From NCBI GenBank assembly GCA_945860595.1, contig CAMAQV010000004.1, positions 1 through 64,000 on the forward strand: DNA of 64,000 bases, given 5' to 3'. The position numbers and the translations under genes are program-made. The first letter of the stretch is position 1. Each line of letters starts with the position of its first letter. Below, in pieces: positions 1 to 9,260 of this stretch. A model generated the notes under the pieces. That model ran no database searches. It worked only from the letters and a program-made list of their open reading frames with translations, and was not told the DNA's origin. This DNA is from Comamonas sp. lk (GTDB lineage: Bacteria > Pseudomonadota > Gammaproteobacteria > Burkholderiales > Burkholderiaceae_C).

Positions 1-618
1 CCTGCACCTGTGGTTGAACCTGTACCTGCAGCCACACCGGCCTCCGTAGCCCGCGCAACACCGCCGCCCGAGCCGACGGCCCATGCGACACTGCCACCCG
101 CTCCAGCACCACTGCCCACAACCATTCCGATGCCAGAGCCAGAGACGACGGTCCTAGCAGCGACTGCGCCCCAAGTGAGCGCTGAACCGCAGAAGCTCTC
201 CGAAAAGAGCGCAGCTGCAGCGACGCACCACACACCCGCTGCAACCGGGATCCCCAAGCCTTCTGCGCCCGCCGTGGTCTCTGCAGCGCGCAGCCCGCGC
301 GAATACCGGCTCGATGGCGCAAGCCACATTTACCGCAAGCTCCATGACCGGATTTTTGTGGGCAGATTGCCGCGTCTGCTGTTCGCCGTGGGTGTGGTCA
401 ATGTCGAGATCGACGCGCGCGGCGAAGTAAGCGCCATCCAGTGGGCCCGCGCACCGCGCAATGCCCCACGCGTGATGGCTGAAATTGAAGGCCTGGTGCG
501 GGCTGCGGCCCCCTACCCGGCACCGGTCCACCTGGGTGGGGTGATCTATACCGACACCTGGCTGTGGGACAAGAGCGGTCGCTTCCAGCTCGACACCCTG
601 ACCCTGGGGCAGGACTAG
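1..618 (+). CDS. TonB-like C-terminal protein (5' partial)
   Basis: The reading frame is open from the first base, so the N-terminus lies outside the window. About 95 visible residues are Pro/Ala-rich linker of the kind that spans the periplasm in TonB-type proteins. A compact C-terminal domain of about 100 residues follows, from YRLDG to the end, with the pattern VGVVNVEIDARGEV that resembles the TonB C-terminal fold. If so, it would be an energy transducer or related envelope protein anchored by an unseen N-terminal membrane helix. The YP box typical of classical TonB is not evident, so the family call is tentative. It converges on the helicase gene that follows. Confidence 0.55.
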   Translation, partial: PAPVVEPVPAATPASVARATPPPEPTAHATLPPAPAPLPTTIPMPEPETTVLAATAPQVSAEPQKLSEKSAAAATHHTPAATGIPKPSAPAVVSAARSPREYRLDGASHIYRKLHDRIFVGRLPRLLFAVGVVNVEIDARGEVSAIQWARAPRNAPRVMAEIEGLVRAAAPYPAPVHLGGVIYTDTWLWDKSGRFQLDTLTLGQD

Positions 619-660
619 CGCACCCGTCCATCAAGCCCCCGCGCGGTGGCGCGAGAGCCC

Positions 661-2790
661 TCAGCCCGCAGCCTGCGCCGCCCGCGCAGCAAACTCGTCG
701 CGCAAGGCCCGCAATTTTTCACGCGGATCCTCTTTAATGGTGTTCTGGTCCAGCGCCATTTCGGCAATAAAACGGCTGGGTTGCGCGGCGATCAGATCGC
801 GGCCTTTTTTGCGGCGCTTGGTCCAGCTGACCGATAGGGTGCGCTGGGCACGGGTGATACCCACATACATCAGGCGGCGCTCCTCCTGCAAGCGTTCTGC
901 CGTTTCCAGGTTAGCGGCTTCATCGGCGCGCGAGCTGCCACCGGGTTTGCCGGCCCCGTCGTCCATTTTGAAAGGCAGCATGCCCTCGGTAACACCGACC
1001 AGCATCACATGCGGCCACTCCAGCCCTTTGGCTGCATGCAATGTGGACAGCGTGACCACGTTTTGGTCTTTCTCGCGCTCGTTCAAAGTAGAGAGCAGGG
1101 CAATGGTTTGGGCCACTTCCAAAAGATTTTTCGAAGCCGTCTGCATCACCAGAATGTCCTCATCCATCTGCCCGCCGCAGCGCTGCGCCATCCATTCGCA
1201 GAACTCCATCACGTTGGCCCATTTGGCCGCGGCAATTTGCGGACTGTCCTCGCCGTCATACAGGTGTTTTTCGTAGTCAATTTCCTGCAACCAGGCATGC
1301 AAAAAGGCCAGCGCGTCTTCAGCGCCCTGGGTTTGGCGGGCACGGAACTGCAGGTCGTTCACAAAGCGGCCGAACTCGTGCAGGCTGCCCACGGCGCGGG
1401 CCGGCAAGGCGGCGCCCAGCGACGATGCGAACAGGGCCTCAAACAGGCTGACCTTGTAGCGCGTGGCAAAGCTGCCCAGGCTGCCCAAGGTCTGGTGGCC
1501 GATGCCGCGTTTGGGGCTGGTAATGGCGCGCAAAAAAGCAGGGTCATCGTCGTTGTTAGCCCACAGGCGGAACCACGCGCACAAATCGCGGATTTCAGCC
1601 CGGTCAAAAAAACTCTGACCGCCCGAGACCTTGTAGGGAATAGCCGCTTTGCGCAACGCCTTTTCCAGCGGTTTGGACAGGTGGTTGGCGCGGTAGAGCA
1701 CGGCGAAATCGCGCAGCTCTTTGAACTGTGGGCCGGGCTGTGCCAGGCCATCGGCACGCAGGCTTTGGATGCGGGCCACCACCCGCTCGGCTTCGTGGTC
1801 TTCGGTGTCGGCGTCCACCACCCGCACCGGTTCGCCCTCGCCCAGGTCGCTCCAGAGGTTTTTGGGATACAGCTTGGGGTTCGGGCCAATCACGTTATTG
1901 GCTGCGCGCAGGATGGCCGAGGTGCTGCGGTAGTTTTGCTCGAGCTTGATGACCTTGAGCGTGGGAAAGTCCTGGGGCAGCTGGCGCAGGTTGTCCAGGG
2001 TTGCACCGCGCCAGCCGTAGATGCTCTGGTCATCGTCACCCACCGCCGTGAAGCGCGCCGCATCCTTGCCCGGCGACAGGCTGCCGTCGGGCTCGCAGCC
2101 CACCAATAGCTTGAGCATGGCGTACTGCGTGGCATTGGTATCCTGGTATTCATCCACCAGCACATGGCCCATCTGCGCCTGCCACTGGGCACGCACCTCG
2201 GGATGGTCGCGCAGCAGTTTGAGTGGCAGGCTGATCAGGTCGTCAAAGTCCACGCTTTGGTAGGCGCTCAGGCGCTCTTCATATCGGCCCATCACCACCG
2301 CAGCGATGCGCTGGCTGTCGTCAGCGGCTTGCGCCAAGGCTTGCTCGGCGTTCAGGCCGGCGCTTTTCCAGCCGCTGATGGTCCACTGCCAGGCGCGCGC
2401 GGTGGCCGCGTCGGTGCTGCCACCGGCGTCCTTGAGGATGCTGGTCACGTCATCCGTATCCAGAATGCTGAACTGCGGCTTGAGCCCCAGCACCGCACCG
2501 TTGGCGCGCAGCATGCGCACACCCAGGGCATGGAAAGTACAGATAAGCACCTCGGAAGCGGCACGCCCAATCAAAGCCTTGGCACGCTCGCGCATTTCTG
2601 CAGCCGCCTTGTTGGTGAAGGTGATGGCGGCCACGCGGTTGGCGGGCATGCCCGCCTGGATGAGGCGGGCCACCTTGTGCGTGATCACACGCGTCTTGCC
2701 GGACCCGGCCCCTGCCAGCACCAGCAAGGGGCCGTGCATGTAGTTGACCGCCTCTTGCTGGGCGGTGTTCATAGCGGGGGCGGTGGACAT
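661..2790 (-). CDS. rep: UvrD/Rep-family ATP-dependent DNA helicase
   Basis: This is a superfamily 1A 3'-5' DNA helicase of about 709 residues. The motifs are all visible: Walker A LAGAGSGKTR near the N-terminus, motif II VDEYQDTN, motif III GDDDQSIYGWRGA, the EQNYRS motif IV and the C-terminal TLHAAKGLEW and RLMYVGITRA motifs. The length and the start MSTAPAMNTAQQEAV fit Rep of betaproteobacteria better than UvrD. The open frame runs about 100 codons further upstream, but that part has no helicase homology and would overlap the divergent transporter, so the start at 2790 is preferred; 2772 is the alternative. Rep helps replication forks pass protein roadblocks. Confidence 0.9.
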   Translation of the reverse strand: MSTAPAMNTAQQEAVNYMHGPLLVLAGAGSGKTRVITHKVARLIQAGMPANRVAAITFTNKAAAEMRERAKALIGRAASEVLICTFHALGVRMLRANGAVLGLKPQFSILDTDDVTSILKDAGGSTDAATARAWQWTISGWKSAGLNAEQALAQAADDSQRIAAVVMGRYEERLSAYQSVDFDDLISLPLKLLRDHPEVRAQWQAQMGHVLVDEYQDTNATQYAMLKLLVGCEPDGSLSPGKDAARFTAVGDDDQSIYGWRGATLDNLRQLPQDFPTLKVIKLEQNYRSTSAILRAANNVIGPNPKLYPKNLWSDLGEGEPVRVVDADTEDHEAERVVARIQSLRADGLAQPGPQFKELRDFAVLYRANHLSKPLEKALRKAAIPYKVSGGQSFFDRAEIRDLCAWFRLWANNDDDPAFLRAITSPKRGIGHQTLGSLGSFATRYKVSLFEALFASSLGAALPARAVGSLHEFGRFVNDLQFRARQTQGAEDALAFLHAWLQEIDYEKHLYDGEDSPQIAAAKWANVMEFCEWMAQRCGGQMDEDILVMQTASKNLLEVAQTIALLSTLNEREKDQNVVTLSTLHAAKGLEWPHVMLVGVTEGMLPFKMDDGAGKPGGSSRADEAANLETAERLQEERRLMYVGITRAQRTLSVSWTKRRKKGRDLIAAQPSRFIAEMALDQNTIKEDPREKLRALRDEFAARAAQAAG

Positions 2791-2926
2791 ACAGAGGCTG
2801 AAAAATGGGACTGCTCGGGCGGAATACACCGCCTGGCGCGGGGAATAAGAGGTGCATCTTATCGCCGGTCCCTGCCGAGACCACCCACCCGGCAAGCGGG
2901 GGCGGCCAAGCCTGCACAATCGGACG

Positions 2927-3907
2927 ATGTTTGCGATTCTGAGCGTCACCTTTCCCTTCTTCGCCTTGGTTTTTTGCGGATTTTTTGCGGCCCGCAAGGG
3001 CTTGCTGCCGCTGGAGGCGATTCCAGGTCTCAACACCTTTGTGCTGTTTTTCGCCCTGCCCTGCATGCTGTTTCGTTTTGGATCGAGCACACCAATTACG
3101 GTCTTGCTGGATCCGGCGCTGGCGCTGGTCTACCTGGCCTGCGCGCTGTTGATGGTGACGCTGCTGGTGCTGCTCACCCGTAATGTGCAGCGCGGCGGAC
3201 ACATTGGCTGGAACGATGCGGCCATGGGCGCGCTGGTGGGGGCTTTTCCGAATACCGGTTTTATGGGCGTGCCTTTGCTGGTGGCTTTTTTGGGAGCGGC
3301 ATCGGTCGGACCGGCAATTTTGACCATCGTGATCGACATCGTGCTGACCTCGTCGCTCTGTATTGCGCTCTCGCGCCTGGACCGTGGGGGCGGGGATGCC
3401 TGGGGCGCTGTCAAGAGCGCGCTGAAAGGCGTTGCGTCCAACCCCATGCCCTGGTCGATTTTGCTCGGCGCGGTGGCATCGGCCAGTGGCGTGGTGCTGC
3501 CTGCCCCCTTGGCATCCACCCTGGGGCTTCTAGCCGACAGCGCCTCGCCCGTGGCCTTGTTCACGCTGGGTGCGGTACTGGCACGCTCGCACATGCTGGC
3601 CTCGCAGGACGTAGCGCACGCCGTACCGTGGCAGGACTTTGTTCCCATCGCGCTGGCCAAGTTGCTGCTGCATCCCCTGCTCTTGCTGGGTCTGGCCTAC
3701 GGCGCGCGGGCGCTGGGCTTGCCCTTGGAGCCGGCAGCGATCACCGTCGTCGTGCTGGTCGCCGCCCTGCCCAGCGCAGGCAACGTGACCCTGCTGGCCG
3801 AGCGCTATGGTGCCAACAACGGGCGCATCGCTCGCATCATTCTGGTATCCACCGTGGGCGCGTTTTTCACGTTCAGCGCCACCGTCGCACTGCTGGTGGA
3901 GCATTGA
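2927..3907 (+). CDS. AEC-family (auxin efflux carrier-like) transporter
   Basis: An inner-membrane transporter of about 326 residues with roughly ten hydrophobic segments, starting MFAILSVTFPFFALVFCGFF and continuing to a C-terminal helix ending LLVEH. The pattern of five-plus-five helices, with GxFPNTGFMGVP in the middle of the first half and ALPSAGNVTLLAERYG in the second, is typical of the auxin efflux carrier (AEC) family. Bacterial members move small carboxylates such as malate or malonate, but substrate cannot be told from sequence. The first ATG at 2927 puts the start directly at the first membrane helix; longer starts would run into the divergent helicase gene. It stands alone, convergent with priA. 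Confidence 0.85.
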   Translation: MFAILSVTFPFFALVFCGFFAARKGLLPLEAIPGLNTFVLFFALPCMLFRFGSSTPITVLLDPALALVYLACALLMVTLLVLLTRNVQRGGHIGWNDAAMGALVGAFPNTGFMGVPLLVAFLGAASVGPAILTIVIDIVLTSSLCIALSRLDRGGGDAWGAVKSALKGVASNPMPWSILLGAVASASGVVLPAPLASTLGLLADSASPVALFTLGAVLARSHMLASQDVAHAVPWQDFVPIALAKLLLHPLLLLGLAYGARALGLPLEPAAITVVVLVAALPSAGNVTLLAERYGANNGRIARIILVSTVGAFFTFSATVALLVEH

Positions 3908-3927
3908 TCGCGGGTATCGCATGCCGC

Positions 3928-6090
3928 TCAGACCAAGGTCGGGTCCACGTCAATCGCCCAGCGGATCAGGCCTTTGCAGGCAGGCAATGTGCGACTGCGG
4001 TGCAGGATGGGCTGCCAGGCGGAAAGAAACCTTTGCAGCGCCCCCCGGTTGGCGCTCTCCACCAGCATCTGGGCCCGCTCCACATTGGCCACACGCTGCA
4101 TACCCATGGGCACAGCAGAGTACAAAAAAACCGATTGCAGGATCTCTCCCCAGCCCTCCCAAGCGGCCATCTCGCTGCGCGCGGCGTCGCTGGCAGCGAC
4201 CAGAAAAGCCTGTGCCGCTTCTTGTGTGCGGGCCTCGGCACGCACCAGTGCCTGAAAACTAAAGGGCGGCATACCGGCCTGCCTGCGCTCTTGCAACTGG
4301 CTCTGCGCAAAGGCCGGGTAGTCGTAGTTTTTCAAGGCGGCGTAGAGCGGGTGGCCGGGCTGGTGCGTCTGTATCCAAACCTCGCTGTGCGCACCCATAC
4401 TGGCGTCCCGTCCGGCCCGCCCTGCGGCCTGCATCAAAAGGCTGAACAGGCGCTCGGGCGCGCGGTAGTCCACCGAATACAAAGCACCGTCCGGATTGAT
4501 GGCAGCCACCAGCGTGACCCGGCGAAAGTCATGGCCTTTGGCAATCATCTGGGTGCCAACCAGGATGTCCACCTCACCATCATGGACCGCCGCCATTTGG
4601 GTTTGCAGCGCACCTTTAAGGCGGGTGCTGTCCGCGTCAATGCGGGCCACACGCACCGGTTCACCCTCCGGACACTGGGCACTCTGTGAGCCGTAGCGGC
4701 GCACATCGGCCAGCAGCTCGCCGATGTGCTCCTCCACCAGCTCGGTGCCACGTCCTTGGGTACCGATATCCAGGTTGCCGCACTCCGGACAGGCCCGTGG
4801 CACCTTGTCGGTAAAACCGCAGTGGTGGCAGCGCAGCGTGCGATCGATTTTGTGAAAAACCCGAAAGGCACTGCAATGGGTGCAGGCACTCTTCCAACCG
4901 CAGGCATCGCAATGCAATACAGGGGCATAGCCGCGCCGGTTGATAAACACCAGGCACTGCTCGCCGCGGCTGATACGCTGGCGCATGGCATCGAGCAGCG
5001 GCGGCGAGAACACCGCGCCTTTGGGCTGGTGCGTCATGTCAACCCGCCGCACCAGCGGCAAGGCCAAATCGCCTTGCCCCACACGGCTGGGCATCAGCAG
5101 GCGCTCGTAGCGTCCACCCTCCGAGGCCTCCCGGCTGTGGTACCAGCTCTCCAGGGACGGCGTGGCCGACCCCAGCAGCACGTGTGCGCCCGCCAAACGA
5201 CCACGGTACAGCGCCAGGTCACGTGCGGAATAGCGTGCCCCTTCGCTACTTTTGTAGCTCGGGTCATGCTCTTCATCCACCACGATCAAACGCAGATGCG
5301 GCATGGAAGCAAACACCGCCATACGGGTTCCCAACACAATGCGCGCCGGCCCCTGGTGCGCGGCAAGCCAACTGCGCAAACGCTTCGGGTTGCTCATGCC
5401 GCTGTGCATGCTAACGACGCTATCTACTCCGTACAGCGGCTCGAAACGGGCCCGGAAACGCGCCTCCAACTGGGGCGTCAAATTGATCTCGGGCACCATC
5501 ACCAGTACCTGCGCCGCAGCCTCCTGCGCCAGCACGCGCATGGCCGCCTGCAGGTACACCTCGGTCTTGCCGCTGCCGGTGGCCCCAAAGAGGAGGAAGG
5601 GACCAGCACCGACCTCAAGACGCACCAGTACATCCTTCTGCTGCGGCGTCAGCACAGGAGCGGAATCGTGCTGCGCGGGCTCTTGCTGGGTCGCGCGCTT
5701 GGCGGTCGCAGCGAACCTGCGACCGAGTTGCTGCGACGTCAGCTCGCGCAGCTGCGGCGGCAGCCCGGCCATCGCCACCTCCCCTGCTGAACGTTGGTAG
5801 TACTGGGCGGTGAACGTGACCAACTGGCACCATTGCGGGCTGAGCGGGGCTACGCCGTGTAAGACGCCAGCGATCGGACGCACGACATGCCCGGCCGCAA
5901 CCGAAGGGCTGGTGCCCGCTTCATTCGGTTCCTGCGCTGAAGTCCACACCAGGCCAACAGTCTCCCGACTTCCCAATGGAACCCGCACCAGCGTCCCGGG
6001 CGAAAGCTTTTGCTCGGCCGAATAGGTCAGAACCGGCCCGATGGCCGCGTGCGCAGGTGTGTGGACCAGAACCGGAATGTGGTGAACCAT
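3928..6090 (-). CDS. priA: Primosomal protein N' (replication restart helicase)
   Basis: PriA, 720 residues, recognises stalled forks and loads the replisome away from oriC. Seen in the sequence: the N-terminal 3' DNA-binding region, Walker A GATGSGKTE, the DEEH Walker B in VVDEEHDPSYK, the LLGSATPSLES motif and a zinc-binding insertion with eight cysteines in four CxxC pairs (CDAC, CTHC, CHHC, CPEC). The C-terminal helicase motifs TQMIAKGHDF and QAAGRAGR complete the set. The length is normal for the family. Its start at 6090 borders the non-coding stretch with DnaA boxes, so its promoter must lie there. Confidence 0.96.
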   Translation of the reverse strand: MVHHIPVLVHTPAHAAIGPVLTYSAEQKLSPGTLVRVPLGSRETVGLVWTSAQEPNEAGTSPSVAAGHVVRPIAGVLHGVAPLSPQWCQLVTFTAQYYQRSAGEVAMAGLPPQLRELTSQQLGRRFAATAKRATQQEPAQHDSAPVLTPQQKDVLVRLEVGAGPFLLFGATGSGKTEVYLQAAMRVLAQEAAAQVLVMVPEINLTPQLEARFRARFEPLYGVDSVVSMHSGMSNPKRLRSWLAAHQGPARIVLGTRMAVFASMPHLRLIVVDEEHDPSYKSSEGARYSARDLALYRGRLAGAHVLLGSATPSLESWYHSREASEGGRYERLLMPSRVGQGDLALPLVRRVDMTHQPKGAVFSPPLLDAMRQRISRGEQCLVFINRRGYAPVLHCDACGWKSACTHCSAFRVFHKIDRTLRCHHCGFTDKVPRACPECGNLDIGTQGRGTELVEEHIGELLADVRRYGSQSAQCPEGEPVRVARIDADSTRLKGALQTQMAAVHDGEVDILVGTQMIAKGHDFRRVTLVAAINPDGALYSVDYRAPERLFSLLMQAAGRAGRDASMGAHSEVWIQTHQPGHPLYAALKNYDYPAFAQSQLQERRQAGMPPFSFQALVRAEARTQEAAQAFLVAASDAARSEMAAWEGWGEILQSVFLYSAVPMGMQRVANVERAQMLVESANRGALQRFLSAWQPILHRSRTLPACKGLIRWAIDVDPTLV

Positions 6091-6205
6091 GCCGCCGATT
6101 GTTAGCCAGTTCTGCAGTCCGAGTTACTGCGGCCAATGGATGTGAATCTGCGGAAACTGCGCTAAACCCTTGATTCATAAGGTTGCCGCCTTTGCCCACA
6201 GTTTC

Positions 6206-6214
6206 TGTGGATAA
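6206..6214 (-). promoter_or_regulatory. Predicted DnaA box (TTATCCACA)
   Basis: Exact match to the consensus TTATNCACA on the minus strand, 116 bp upstream of the priA start. Whether DnaA binds here is not known. Confidence 0.5.
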
Positions 6215-6392
6215 CTTTGTTGATAGTCGCAATCAGAGCCGCCATACCCTAGGTGTAACAGGGTAATTATTAGGTTGATGAAAAAATAGACAAAAAATAA
6301 TACCTATATATTTCAATGACTTAAGCTTTCGCCTGCGTAGAGGTCTAGGAGCAGGGAGATGCGATGTAGAGGTAAAACCCTTACACGAAATT

Positions 6393-6401
6393 TGTGCATA
6401 A
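6393..6401 (-). promoter_or_regulatory. Predicted DnaA box (TTATGCACA)
   Basis: Second exact match to TTATNCACA, same orientation as the box at 6206, on the far side of the AT-rich tract and 134 bp before the dynamin-like gene. Confidence 0.45.
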
Positions 6402-6534
6402 GTTCCGATTTATCGTTCAACAATAATTGCAATATGGTTCCGCCAGCCAGCGGCTGGCCGCTTAGGCACCCGTGGGTCGACTGGTCCACAGGCTGTGCGT
6501 ACGCCACGCGTCGGCACGGATAAGATAACTATAT

Positions 6535-8394
6535 ATGCAACATATATCTGGCCTCTATTTTCAACGAAGGCAAGCCTGGCGCAGCGGTGTGGCCTTGCGC
6601 TTACGGCTGCTGGCACAGTGGTGCCAATCGCATGCGCTGCTAAGCCCGACCAACGCAGCGCGCATGGCAGACCTCCAAAAGCGTTTGGTATCGGACTCCG
6701 TGGCGATTGCCTTTGTCGGCGAAATGGGACGCGGTAAGTCGGAGCTGATCAACGCAATATTTTTCGGCACCTACAAGCGCCGCGTGCTACCGGTTGGCCC
6801 TGGACATGTCACCCTGTGTCCCATTGAAATTTCCCATGAAAAGAATCAGGCTTCCTGCCTGCGGCTGCTAGCCGCGGAGCCTGTGATCGACCCGCTTGCA
6901 ATCCGTAACGGGCAGGGTGACCCACTGGCCTGGACGCAGTTGGATCTGGCACCAGGAGATGCGGACCAAATGGCCCAGGCCATGGACTGCATTTCCCAGA
7001 GGGTCACACCCAGCGGCGCGCCCAGCCCCGCTGCGCAAAGTCCCCGCTGGCGTCATGCGGTCATGAACATTCCGCTTGCCGTGTTGGATCAAGGACTGCG
7101 CATTTTTGATACCCCTGGCGTGAACGCACCCGGGGTCGGATCGCAACCCACAGCCGATTTACTGCCGTTATGTGAAGTCATCGCACTCGTACTATCCGCC
7201 GACACAGGCCTTACCGCCTGTGAGCTGGCAATGTGGCAAAACCATCTTGTCCACCACGCAGGTGCCGGTCGCGAATTTCTGGTGATTTTGAACAAGGCAG
7301 ATGCGCTGTGGGACCCGCTGACTGAAACCATGGCCGTTGAGCAGCAACTCCACCAGCAGCGGCTGGATGTGGCAGCGGTTTTGGGGATTGACGCAGAGCA
7401 GGTTTTCACGGTGTCAGCCCAAAAGGGCTTCGCGGCCAAAGTGTCCGGGGATGCCGCCCTGTTGACGCGCAGCGGCCTGCCCGTGCTGGAGGAGGCACTT
7501 GCGACAACGCTGTTTTTCAATCGGCAAAGCCTTTGGCGGCGTAATCTGGAAAACGCTTTTGCCTGCATGAAGACGAACATCGAAAATCTGCTTTCGGCGC
7601 GAGGCCGGGAAATCGCCCGCAAGCGAGAACATGTAATGGCTCTTGTTCAGGCGTCAACAGAGTCCGCATCGTATCTTCCACACGCTGCACCGGCACCTGA
7701 CACAGAATGGGATCACCACTACGCCAAGATCAAGGCCATTCAGTCCATTCTGCACAAGCAAATGCGCAAAATCGGGCTAGCACTGCAAGTGCCCGCTTTA
7801 CAAGGCAGCGTCAGGCAGCTGGAGTTGGCCCTGGCGTCCAGCACGGGACTCGGCTCGGTGCAGAAGGCCTACGCCGACTTCCTGCAGGACGTGCGAAAAC
7901 AGTGGGAACCCGTTGCAGCTTGCGCCGACGACATAGACGAAATGTTGGCATCCGCCCTGCCACCGGCCATAGCCGATCCTGTCGATGGCCTGCGTACACC
8001 CCGGCCAGTGCAGATAGCCTTGTATGAAACGCAATTAAATCAGGCCGTTGCCGGGCACCTGCAGTTTCTTGGCAATAGCCAACTCCATCGCTTGAAGCAA
8101 GCAGACTTCACCCGGCATCTGGGCACAGAATTACGCAGCCGCGTTGGTGAAATATGCCGACAGATGCAAATCGATTGTGACGACTGGTACGGACAGATTG
8201 ACGCTTACCTGCGGCGGGTCATCAAAGAGCGGCGAAGCACCGCGAAACGCCACCTCGACCTGGGCATGCTAGCCGCCGACAAGACCCGGCAGCAGCAGGC
8301 CGAATTACACGCCCAGGAGGCTGATCTAAGACACCTTTTTGTGGTGCTGAACGAGCACTTTATGAACCTGCAGGAAGCCAACGCGGACTACTAA
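6535..8394 (+). CDS. Dynamin-like large GTPase
   Basis: A protein of about 619 residues with a dynamin-type GTPase domain. G1 is GEMGRGKS at residues 62-69, G3 is DTPG starting at residue 192, and G4 is NKAD starting at residue 253. The rest is largely helical with no clear membrane segment. Bacterial dynamin-like proteins bind membranes and remodel or repair them. The annotated start lacks a good ribosome site; an ATG at 6664 would delete a helical lead-in that looks like family sequence, so 6535 is kept. It ends 76 bp before pilG, the first gene of the chemosensory cluster, in the same direction. A link to pilus control is only a positional inference. Confidence 0.8.
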   Translation: MQHISGLYFQRRQAWRSGVALRLRLLAQWCQSHALLSPTNAARMADLQKRLVSDSVAIAFVGEMGRGKSELINAIFFGTYKRRVLPVGPGHVTLCPIEISHEKNQASCLRLLAAEPVIDPLAIRNGQGDPLAWTQLDLAPGDADQMAQAMDCISQRVTPSGAPSPAAQSPRWRHAVMNIPLAVLDQGLRIFDTPGVNAPGVGSQPTADLLPLCEVIALVLSADTGLTACELAMWQNHLVHHAGAGREFLVILNKADALWDPLTETMAVEQQLHQQRLDVAAVLGIDAEQVFTVSAQKGFAAKVSGDAALLTRSGLPVLEEALATTLFFNRQSLWRRNLENAFACMKTNIENLLSARGREIARKREHVMALVQASTESASYLPHAAPAPDTEWDHHYAKIKAIQSILHKQMRKIGLALQVPALQGSVRQLELALASSTGLGSVQKAYADFLQDVRKQWEPVAACADDIDEMLASALPPAIADPVDGLRTPRPVQIALYETQLNQAVAGHLQFLGNSQLHRLKQADFTRHLGTELRSRVGEICRQMQIDCDDWYGQIDAYLRRVIKERRSTAKRHLDLGMLAADKTRQQQAELHAQEADLRHLFVVLNEHFMNLQEANADY

Positions 8395-8418
8395 ATTCCG
8401 TACGAACACCAACCATGT

Positions 8419-8446
8419 TTGATACAATAGTTGCCAACAATAAAAC
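8419..8446 (+). promoter_or_regulatory. Possible sigma70-type promoter of pilG
   Basis: TTGATA at 8419-8424 and TAAAAC at 8441-8446 with a 16-bp spacer are a fair match to -35/-10 elements. A strong purine-rich ribosome site (AAAGGGGG) follows just before the pilG ATG. Weak by itself; co-transcription from the GTPase gene remains possible. Confidence 0.3.
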
Positions 8447-8470
8447 GAATTTGACACCAAAGGGGGCAAA

Positions 8471-8914
8471 ATGGCAAAGGCGAATGGGCCCGCAAGGGTT
8501 CTTGTGGTGGACGACAGCGTAACGGTGCGTCGTAGCGCGGAATTGTTTCTTCGGCAAGGGGGTTACGAGGTCATCCTGGCAGAGGATGGTTTCGACGCAC
8601 TGGCAAAAGTCGGCCAACAACGACCAGATCTGATTTTTTGTGACGTCATGATGCCGCGGCTTGACGGTTACCAAACCTGCACCATCCTGAAGCAATGCGT
8701 CACATATGCCGATATTCCCGTGGTCATGCTCTCCTCCAAGGACGGGGTATTTGACAAAGCGCGCGGAAAGATTGCTGGCGCCGCAGATTACCTCACCAAG
8801 CCATTTAGTAAAAAAGAAATGCTGTTTGCGGCTGCCTCATCGACGATGGCGACGATGGCGTCGATGGGTGACTCTGGAGGGTCGCATGCCGATACAAAAA
8901 ATTCTGATCGTTGA
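8471..8914 (+). CDS. pilG: Twitching motility response regulator PilG
   Basis: A stand-alone receiver domain of the CheY type, 147 residues. It shows the acidic pair VVDDS near residue 15, the phosphoacceptor Asp in IFCDVMMPRLDG, the switch Thr/Ser region VVMLSSKDG and the conserved Lys in YLTKPF. In pseudomonads PilG receives phosphate from ChpA and promotes pilus extension through PilB. It is the first gene of a pilG-pilH-pilI-pilJ-chpA run. The final residues are coded in the stretch that overlaps the start of pilH by 29 bp, which suggests translational coupling. Confidence 0.88.
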   Translation: MAKANGPARVLVVDDSVTVRRSAELFLRQGGYEVILAEDGFDALAKVGQQRPDLIFCDVMMPRLDGYQTCTILKQCVTYADIPVVMLSSKDGVFDKARGKIAGAADYLTKPFSKKEMLFAAASSTMATMASMGDSGGSHADTKNSDR

Positions 8915-9251
8915 CGACTCTAAAACCGAAACGATGTTTTTTACGGAAGTCCTGCGTGGCGCCGGTTTCTCCGTATCGAGTGCATCGACCGCCGCCGAAG
9001 CGCTGATGCAGATGCAGATCGAACGCCCCGACCTGCTACTTTTGGACATCGTCATGCCCGGAACCAACGGATTTGAGTTCACCCGCCAGTTGCGACGGGC
9101 ACCGCATTACGCAAACCTGCCGATTATTTTGTGTTCCACCAAAAACCTCGACAGTGACAAATGGTGGGGCATGCGCCAAGGCGCTACCGGCTACATCACA
9201 AAACCAATGGTCCCCGCTGAGTTGTTGACCAAAATCAGAGCTCTGGGGTAG
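8886..9251 (+). CDS. pilH: Twitching motility response regulator PilH
   Basis: A second single-domain receiver, 121 residues, starting MPIQKILIVDDSKTE. The phosphoacceptor sits in LLLDIVMPGTNGFEF and the conserved Lys in YITKPM. The start at 8886 lies inside the end of pilG and is preceded by a GGAGGG purine run, which makes it the natural initiation site; the frame is open further upstream, but only as a shadow of pilG. PilH is thought to act as a phosphate sink or to favour retraction in the Pil-Chp system, opposing PilG. Confidence 0.87.
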   Translation: MPIQKILIVDDSKTETMFFTEVLRGAGFSVSSASTAAEALMQMQIERPDLLLLDIVMPGTNGFEFTRQLRRAPHYANLPIILCSTKNLDSDKWWGMRQGATGYITKPMVPAELLTKIRALG

Positions 9252-9260
9252 TCGGCAACC

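Larger units (their letters stand above)
6091..6534. other. 444-bp intergenic region with DnaA boxes and AT-rich tract
   Basis: No credible gene lies between divergent priA and the dynamin-like gene. Two exact matches to the DnaA box, written on the plus strand as TGTGNATAA, lie at 6206-6214 (TGTGGATAA) and 6393-6401 (TGTGCATAA), in the same orientation. Between them, roughly 6260-6325 is strikingly A+T-rich in a GC-rich genome. A perfect 7-bp inverted repeat with a 3-nt loop sits at 6442-6458 (GCCAGCC/GGCTGGC) and has no T-tract after it. The region must carry the promoters of both flanking genes; no convincing -35/-10 pair could be fixed by eye. Confidence 0.6.

Noticed and set aside
661-2790. 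Long plus-strand open frames (for example 1009-2109) over the helicase gene.
   Set aside because: These mirror the GC-rich third positions of the minus-strand gene and have no family likeness.
6250-6267. A stretch matching 16 of 18 bases of the I-SceI homing endonuclease site (TAGG-TAACAGGGTAAT).
   Set aside because: No homing endonuclease or intron is near, the match is imperfect, and the site lies in AT-rich non-coding DNA. Most likely chance.
6442-6458. Hairpin GCCAGCC/GGCTGGC considered as a terminator or riboswitch element.
   Set aside because: No T-tract follows, and no wider conserved fold is visible.
6091-6534. The DnaA-box region considered as the chromosomal oriC.
   Set aside because: No dnaA, dnaN, rpmH or parAB is near and only two exact boxes occur, so a regulatory or titration site is more likely.
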